NCBI RefSeq assembly: GCF_918698155.1
Contig: NZ_CAKKLX010000018.1
Location: 26,865-90,864, forward strand
Reading direction: 5' to 3'
DNA: 64,000 nucleotides
From: Roseomonas sp. CECT 9278
GTDB taxonomy: Bacteria > Pseudomonadota > Alphaproteobacteria > Acetobacterales > Acetobacteraceae
Shown here piece by piece: positions 59,480 through 64,000 of the stretch. The first letter of the stretch is position 1. Each line of letters starts with the position of its first letter. The notes under the pieces were generated by a model that ran no database searches, was not told the DNA's origin, and saw only the letters and a list, made by a program, of their open reading frames with translations. The position numbers were made by a program, and so were the translations under genes.

Positions 59480-60130
59480 ATGAGCGACACGCCGACCGGG
59501 GGAGACGCGCCGCCGCCGCGCATGGCGCAGCCGAGCGCGCGGGAGCTGGAGCTGCACCGCGAGCTCGACGACACCCCCGCCCCGCCGCCGCCGCCCGCCG
59601 CCGCCGCACCGCCGCCGGGGCGCTCCTGGGGGCGGGTCATCCTGTCGGAGGCGCCGTTCCTGGCGATGCTGGTGGCGGGCTTCGCCGGCGTGGCCTGGGT
59701 GGGCGGGGCCGAGCAGCCCAACCTGGTCTATTGGTATGTGCTGACGCCGATCTTCGGCCTGCTGTGCATCGCGGCCGGCTGGGGCCACGCCGGCGCGCAG
59801 GGCGGCAAGGCCCGGCTGGTCTGGACCCAGGCGCTGCATTGGGCGGCCTTCCTGGTGGCGATGATGCTGCTGTTCGCGCCGTCGGTCCGCGGCGTGGTGA
59901 ACGACAACGCGACCGAGATCGGCCTGCTGCTGCTGCTGGGCCTGGGCACCTTCGTGGCCGGCGTGCATGCGGGGTCGTGGCGGATCATGGCGGTGGGCAG
60001 TGTGCTCGGGCTGTCGGTGCCGGCGGTGGCGGTGGCGCAGCAATCGGCCATGATGATCGCGGGCATCGGGCTGCTGGTGGTGCTGGTGGCGGTGGCCTTC
60101 GTGATGGTGTCGGCGCGCGGCCAGCGTTGA
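59480..60130 (+). CDS. Polytopic hypothetical membrane protein
   Basis: 216 residues. A disordered Pro/Ala-rich cytoplasmic segment (about 1-48, DDTPAPPPPPAAAAPPPGRS) is followed by about six membrane helices (around 55-75, 82-100, 118-135, 145-160, 165-182 and 187-207). There are no charged catalytic clusters and no recognised family, although similar proteins with a Pro-rich start are common in this group. The ATG at 59480 has AGGAGA 9 bp upstream, a strong site. It lies between ccrM and mutY, in the conserved DNA-maintenance block. Function unknown. Confidence 0.75.
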   Translation: MSDTPTGGDAPPPRMAQPSARELELHRELDDTPAPPPPPAAAAPPPGRSWGRVILSEAPFLAMLVAGFAGVAWVGGAEQPNLVYWYVLTPIFGLLCIAAGWGHAGAQGGKARLVWTQALHWAAFLVAMMLLFAPSVRGVVNDNATEIGLLLLLGLGTFVAGVHAGSWRIMAVGSVLGLSVPAVAVAQQSAMMIAGIGLLVVLVAVAFVMVSARGQR

Positions 60131-60166
60131 ACGGCCGCGCGGTCGGCCACGGCGCAGGGCGGCGGG

Positions 60167-61219
60167 CTATGCCTGCGCGAGGTCCAGCAGGCGCCGCATG
60201 ACGGAGGGCACGCCCTGGCGCGCGGCGGGCGCATCGAGCCATTCGCCCGCCGGCGGCGCGCCCGCGGCGGGAAGCGTGGCGGTGAACAGCACCATCTCCA
60301 GTTCGAAATGGGTGAAGCCATGCCGCGCCAGGCCGGGCAGACGCCGCCAGGGCGCCGCGGCCGGGGCGTGAAGCAGCGCGTCCGGCGTGTCCCACGGCAT
60401 GTCACGCCACGGCGTGCCCGGCACTTCCAGCATCCCGCCGAGCAACCCTTCCGCCGGGCGGCGGCGCAGCAGCACGCGCCCGGCGGCATCGCGCAGCAGG
60501 AAATGCGCGCCGTGGCGCAGCGGCCGGGCCCGCTTGGGCGCCTTGCGCGGCAGCGTGGGCGCGATCCCGGCGCCATGCGCGGCGCAGCCCGCCTGCCACG
60601 GGCATAGCGCGCAGGCCGGGTTGCGCGGTGTGCAGATGGTCGCGCCGAGGTCGAACAACGCCTGCAGGAAATCCCCCGGCCGGGCGCGGGCCGCGGGGTC
60701 CTCCATGAAGCCGGCGGCCAGCGCGGTCAGGCGCGGCTTGGCGGCGGGCAGCGGATCCTCGATGGCGTGCAGGCGCGCGACCACCCGTTCCACATTGCCA
60801 TCGACCGCCACCACCGGCGCGTCGAAGGCAATCGCCGCGACCGCCGCGGCCGTATAGGGGCCGATGCCCGGCAGCGCCGCCAGACCCGCGCTGCTGCACG
60901 GGAAACCCCCGGCCGCCGCAACGGCCTTCGCGCAAGCGTGCAGGTTGCGCGCCCGGGCGTAGTAGCCAAGGCCCGCCCATTCCTCCGCGACCGCCGCCCA
61001 GTCCGCGGCGGCCAGCGCGCCCACCGTCGGGAAGCGCGCCAGGAACCGGGCATAGCGCGGCCCGACCGCCGCCACCGTGGTCTGCTGGAGCATGACTTCC
61101 GACAGCCAGACGCGGTAGGGATCGCGCGGTTCGGTCGGGCCGGCGCGCCAGGGCAGGATGCGCCGGTGCCGGTCGTACCAGGCGAGCAGGTCGGCGGCGG
61201 AGGGGCGGGGCGATGGCAC
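60167..61219 (-). CDS. mutY: A/G-specific adenine glycosylase
   Basis: 350 residues; removes A mispaired with 8-oxoguanine. The helix-hairpin-helix GPD fold shows WLSEVMLQQTTVAAVGPRYA (catalytic Glu in S-E-V-M-L-Q-Q-T), LPGIGPYTAAAVAAIAFD and VVAVDGNVERVVARL (catalytic Asp in V-D-G-N). The cluster motif C-x6-C-x2-C-x5-C is CTPRNPACALCPWQAGC. The C-terminal NUDIX-like 8-oxoG-recognition domain (ARPLRHGAHFLLRDAAGRVL ... GFTHFELEMVLF) is present. The start is a GTG at 61217-61219, overlapping the divergent DUF721 gene by 7 bp; no in-frame ATG is nearer. Part of the conserved mutY/DUF721/DsbA/smc block. Confidence 0.95.
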   Translation of the reverse strand: MPSPRPSAADLLAWYDRHRRILPWRAGPTEPRDPYRVWLSEVMLQQTTVAAVGPRYARFLARFPTVGALAAADWAAVAEEWAGLGYYARARNLHACAKAVAAAGGFPCSSAGLAALPGIGPYTAAAVAAIAFDAPVVAVDGNVERVVARLHAIEDPLPAAKPRLTALAAGFMEDPAARARPGDFLQALFDLGATICTPRNPACALCPWQAGCAAHGAGIAPTLPRKAPKRARPLRHGAHFLLRDAAGRVLLRRRPAEGLLGGMLEVPGTPWRDMPWDTPDALLHAPAAAPWRRLPGLARHGFTHFELEMVLFTATLPAAGAPPAGEWLDAPAARQGVPSVMRRLLDLAQA

Positions 61220-61680
61220 GGGACGAGGAGCAGCGCAGGTTCCTGGGCGGGCCGAGGCCGCTCGGCGCCCTGGTGCCCGCCCTCACACGCCCGGCCTTCA
61301 AGCGCAAGTCTCCCGCGGGGGCGCAGATCATGGCGGATTGGCCGGCGCTGGTGGGCCCGGCGCTGGCGGCGGTGTCGCAGCCGCTGCGGCTGTCCTCCGG
61401 CACGCTGACCCTCGCCTGTTCCGGGCCCGTCGCGATGGAAATGCAGCACCTGGCGCCGCAATTGGCGCAGCGCATCAATGCGGCGCTGGGGCGCGTGGCG
61501 GTGGAACGCTTCCGATTCGTGCAGCGCGCGCCGGGCGGCGCGGCACCGCGCCCGCCCCCCCGCGCGCCCGCCGCGGCCCTGCCGGAGCGGGTCGAATCGG
61601 CGCTGGCCGGCATCGAATCCCCGGCATTGCGCGATGCGCTGGCAAGATTGGCCCGCGGCGTCTATCGGAACAGGGGATAG
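61213..61680 (+). CDS. DUF721 (DciA-like) protein
   Basis: 155 residues of the DUF721 family, which includes DciA, a DnaB helicase-loading factor. A basic start (MARDEEQRRFLGGPRPLGAL) leads to the family core: LTRPAFKRKSPAGAQIMADW, PALVGPALAAVSQPLRLSSG, TLTLACSGPVAMEMQHLAPQ and LAQRINAALGRVAVERFRFV. A Pro-rich linker and a short helix end the protein. The ATG at 61213 overlaps the mutY start on the other strand by 7 bp, so the two promoters must lie inside each other's genes. Whether this copy serves in helicase loading is inference. Confidence 0.85.
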   Translation: MARDEEQRRFLGGPRPLGALVPALTRPAFKRKSPAGAQIMADWPALVGPALAAVSQPLRLSSGTLTLACSGPVAMEMQHLAPQLAQRINAALGRVAVERFRFVQRAPGGAAPRPPPRAPAAALPERVESALAGIESPALRDALARLARGVYRNRG

Positions 61681-61776
61681 CCGCGCCCGAGTCCCTCCCC
61701 CCTTTCCGCGGCGCGCCCCCATATGCGTCCCGGCCGCGGCCTTCCGGCGGCCGGCCCTGAAGGAGACCGCGGATCC

Positions 61777-62415
61777 ATGTTCGACCGTCGTACCATTCTC
61801 GCCACGGGCGGCCTGCTGGTTGCCGGGCGGGCCATCGCCCAGACCGCGGCTCCGGCGGCGCCGTCCACCGCGCCCATCCCGGCCCCGGCGGCTGACCCGC
61901 GCCTGAGCGAACGGTCGATCGGCCGCGCCGATGCGCCGATGGTGGTGCAGGAGTTCTTCTCCCTCACCTGTTCGCATTGCGGCGCCTTCCACCGCGACAC
62001 CTACCCGCGCGTGAAGGCCGAGCTGATCGACACCGGCCGGATCCGCCTGGTGTGGCGCGACTTCCCGCTCGACCAGGTCGCGCTTGGCGCGGCGGTGGTG
62101 GCGCGGTCCTTCCCGGCCGAGCGCTACGAGGCCTTCCTGACCGCGCTGTTCGCCACGCAGGACCGCTGGGCCTATGCCCGCGGCGTCGACCACAAGGCCG
62201 AGATCGCCAAGATCGCCGCCGTGGCCGGCATGTCGGGCGCCGCCTTCGAGGCCGCCTGGACCGATGTGGACCTCGCCCGCGCCATCCTGGTGCAGCGCCA
62301 GCAGGGCGAGCAGGAATACCGCGTCCAGGCCACGCCCACATTCGTGTTCAACCGCCGCACCGTGGGCGGGAACATCCCCTTCGACCGCTTCCAGCGCGAG
62401 GCCGCGACCCCGTGA
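61777..62415 (+). CDS. DsbA-family thiol:disulfide oxidoreductase
   Basis: 212 residues, exported (RRTILATGGLLVAGRAIA signal, possibly Tat because of the twin Arg). A short Ala/Pro linker is followed by a thioredoxin fold: VVQEFFSLTCSHCGAFHRDT (C-S-H-C active site), LVWRDFPLDQVALGAAVVAR, a helical insertion and VQATPTFVFNRRTVGGNIPF with the cis-Pro. It is the DsbA partner found next to smc in many alphaproteobacteria. The ATG at 61777 has AGGAG upstream. Its stop overlaps the smc ATG by one base (TGATG). It differs from the DsbG/ScsC-like protein at 49194 in active site and lacks the stalk. Confidence 0.9.
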   Translation: MFDRRTILATGGLLVAGRAIAQTAAPAAPSTAPIPAPAADPRLSERSIGRADAPMVVQEFFSLTCSHCGAFHRDTYPRVKAELIDTGRIRLVWRDFPLDQVALGAAVVARSFPAERYEAFLTALFATQDRWAYARGVDHKAEIAKIAAVAGMSGAAFEAAWTDVDLARAILVQRQQGEQEYRVQATPTFVFNRRTVGGNIPFDRFQREAATP

Positions 62416-63791
62416 TGGATGACGGCGCCGCGGCACCGGCAACGCCCGAGGAGGAGGATGCGCCGCGCAGCGACGCGCAGCGCATCGCCTCCGTGCGGGC
62501 CACGCTGGCGCGCATCCGCATCGCCGGCTTCAAGTCCTTCGCCGAGCCCACCGTGGTCGAGGTCCGCCCGGGCCTGACCGGCATCGTGGGTCCGAATGGC
62601 TGCGGCAAGTCGAACGTGGTGGAGGCGCTGCGCTGGGCGATGGGCGAGACCTCGGCCCGCGCGATGCGCGGCGGGGAGATGGACGATGTCATCTTCGCCG
62701 GCACCGCGACGCGTGCGGGGCGCAACCTGGCCGAGGTGATGCTCAGCCTGGAGGACGCGGAAGGCCTGGCGCCGCCGCCCAACCACGAGCAGCCGGAGCT
62801 CGAGATCATCCGCCGCATCAACCGCGGCGAAGGGTCGAACTTCCGGGTGAACGGCAAGGAGGTCCGCGCGCGCGACGTGCAGACCATGTTCGCCGATATC
62901 GGATCGGGCGCGCGCGCCTCGGCCATGGTCAGCCAGGGGCGGGTCTCGACGCTGATCCAGGCCAAGCCGGAGGATCGGCGCCAGGTGCTGGAGGAAGCCG
63001 CCGGCATCGCCGGGCTGCGCGCCCGCAAGCACGAGGCGGAGCTGAAGCTGCGCCAGGCCGAGACGAATCTCGGCCGCGCGGAGGATTTGCTGGGGCAGTT
63101 GGACACCCAGCGCCAGGGGCTGCAGCGCCAGGCGCGGCAGGCCAACCGCTACCGCAACCTGTCGGGCCTGGTGCGCCAGGCGGAAGGCGAATGGCTGGCG
63201 ATCCTGGCGGCGCGCGCCGATGCGGCGTCCCGCCTGGCCGGCGACCAGCTGGCGGCCGCGCGCGCCGCCGTACGCGCCGCGGAGTCCGACGCCGAAGCCG
63301 CCGCGATCGCCGCCTTCGAGGCCGAGCAGGCGATCCCCGCGCCACGCGCCACCGAGGCCACGACCCGCACCGCCCTGGAACGCCGCCGGGTCGAGACCGA
63401 GGGGCTGGAAGCCGAGGAACGCCGCGCCCGCGACGCGCTGGACGCCGCCGAGTCGCGCCTCGCTCAGCTCAAGCGCGACCTGGCCCATGCCGAGGGTGTG
63501 CTGCGCGATGCCGACACCGCCCGCGAACGCCTGACGGCCGAGGCCGAGGCGCTGCGCGCGGTCGAAACCTCCCTGCCCGGCCGCCGCGACGCCGCACAGG
63601 CGGCGCTGGCCGCCGCGACGCAGGCCGCGCAGGCCGCCGAGGCCGCCGCCGAGGCCGCCACCATCGAGGCCGCCGAGGCCGCCGCCCGCGTGCAATCCGC
63701 CGCCGAGGCCCGCAATGCCGCCCAGGCGCGCCACGCCCCAGCAGCCCCTGGTCGCCATAGGGCAGGCCCAGCGCCCGGCAGCGCCAGGTGA
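62415..63791 (+). CDS. smc: Chromosome segregation protein SMC, N-terminal part; broken by a foreign join
   Basis: SMC forms the condensin core that organises chromosomes. Authentic sequence covers about 440 residues: an acidic start, the N-terminal ATPase head with IRIAGFKSFAEPTVVEVRPG, Walker A GIVGPNGCGKSNVVEALRWA (Lys65), KEVRARDVQTMFADIGSGAR, AMVSQGRVSTLIQAKPEDRR (Q-loop region) and RRQVLEEAAGIAGLRARKHE, then the first coiled coil, very rich in Ala/Glu/Arg. At about 63730-63737 the sequence switches to a copy of the TIGR04283 gene and the frame ends at 63791 after ~18 unrelated residues. Hinge, second coil and C-terminal head (over 700 residues) are missing. I believe the break is an assembly artefact rather than a real mutation. 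Confidence 0.85.
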   Translation: MDDGAAAPATPEEEDAPRSDAQRIASVRATLARIRIAGFKSFAEPTVVEVRPGLTGIVGPNGCGKSNVVEALRWAMGETSARAMRGGEMDDVIFAGTATRAGRNLAEVMLSLEDAEGLAPPPNHEQPELEIIRRINRGEGSNFRVNGKEVRARDVQTMFADIGSGARASAMVSQGRVSTLIQAKPEDRRQVLEEAAGIAGLRARKHEAELKLRQAETNLGRAEDLLGQLDTQRQGLQRQARQANRYRNLSGLVRQAEGEWLAILAARADAASRLAGDQLAAARAAVRAAESDAEAAAIAAFEAEQAIPAPRATEATTRTALERRRVETEGLEAEERRARDALDAAESRLAQLKRDLAHAEGVLRDADTARERLTAEAEALRAVETSLPGRRDAAQAALAAATQAAQAAEAAAEAATIEAAEAAARVQSAAEARNAAQARHAPAAPGRHRAGPAPGSAR

Positions 63792-64000
63792 CGGCGCGTT
63801 CCAGCCGGCGGGCCTGGGGCGAAGGGTCATCCAGCGCGAGGCGGAAATGCGCGGCGCGGCCGGCATTGGCCGGGTCGGCCATGAAGGTCGCGGCGACGTC
63901 CCGCCATCCCGGGCCGGGGGGCGTATCGGCGTGGATCACCAGCAGCCAGGGGGTCGTGGCGGCCTGCGTGCCGACGGCAAGCTGGCTGCCGCGGCCGCGC
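63730..64000 (-). pseudogene. Partial near-identical copy of the TIGR04283 glycosyltransferase gene
   Basis: 63730-64000 aligns without gaps to 29431-29701 (constant offset 34299) with four mismatches, at 63737, 63773, 63840 and 63920. It corresponds to about codons 60-150 of the gene at 29191-29880 and runs off the right edge. The shared word GCCACGC marks the join with smc. All four differences change the amino acid (V to G, V to A, F to L, R to P) and none is silent. Confidence 0.85.

Noticed and set aside
63469..63939. An intact gene on the minus strand at the right edge
   Set aside because: It is the fused antisense of smc and the copied glycosyltransferase fragment, not a gene of its own.

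Overview
The window is very GC-rich (roughly 70% or more), almost fully coding, and looks like chromosomal DNA of an alphaproteobacterium, most likely Acetobacteraceae/Rhodospirillales (Roseomonas-like). The basis is gene content, gene order and regulatory motifs: a CcrM methyltransferase with GANTC sites, CtrA-type TTAA-N7-TTAA boxes, LexA boxes of the alphaproteobacterial GTTC-N7-GTTC type, and the conserved blocks rne / amiC-mrcA-prfB and rnhB-ccrM ... mutY / DUF721 / DsbA / smc. Species was not determined. No tRNA, rRNA, CRISPR array or complete insertion sequence was found.

Layout. 1-6010: a carboxylate uptake and activation block: DnaQ-type exonuclease start, cNMP/CBS/DUF294 signalling protein, ActP symporter with its DUF485 partner, and divergent prpE-like acyl-CoA synthetase. 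6015-12560: a three-gene ATGA-overlapping glycosyltransferase operon and a divergent sulfotransferase, probably for surface polysaccharide. 12564-23548: the prfB-mrcA-amiC envelope/translation block, with a canonical programmed +1 frameshift in prfB, an RTX protein gene, and rne with a charged-repeat tail. 23783-29880: small secreted proteins (one an expanded nine-residue repeat), a flavin-fold protein, isonitrile hydratase-like and metallophosphoesterase genes, and two TIGR04282/TIGR04283-type glycosyltransferases.

29884-38795: a promoter region holding one CtrA box and two LexA boxes in front of a radical SAM gene; then moaB, an exported creatininase-like protein, a fatty-acid hydroxylase, a stand-alone adenylating enzyme, a lytic transglycosylase with a CtrA box and GANTC site upstream, and a cysteine-free uracil-DNA glycosylase. 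38871-50000: ETF-ubiquinone oxidoreductase, aspartoacylase-like and FAH-family hydrolases, an orphan TRAP solute-binding protein overlapping a NeuD-type acetyltransferase, GST, an RTX-Hint protein, and an MBL/DsbA pair. 50256-57000: a gamma-glutamyltransferase-like lipoprotein, a 27/54-bp minisatellite, an aminotransferase, an HTH regulator-MFS operon, a nitronate monooxygenase-like gene and a LysR remnant. 57118-64000: rnhB, ccrM, mutY, DUF721, DsbA and smc. The smc gene breaks off at about codon 440 into a near-identical partial copy of the glycosyltransferase at 29191-29880, most likely an assembly chimera.

Two dispersed repeat families recur: a ~107-bp imperfect palindrome (three full copies, one fragment) and a ~110-130-bp GC-rich element (five copies), four of which lie just 3' of a stop codon in the same orientation. 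The best candidates for new biology are the CtrA/LexA-decorated radical SAM promoter, the GANTC site inside the predicted ccrM promoter, the repeat protein grown from its own signal-peptide junction, and the 3'-end-associated repeat family.
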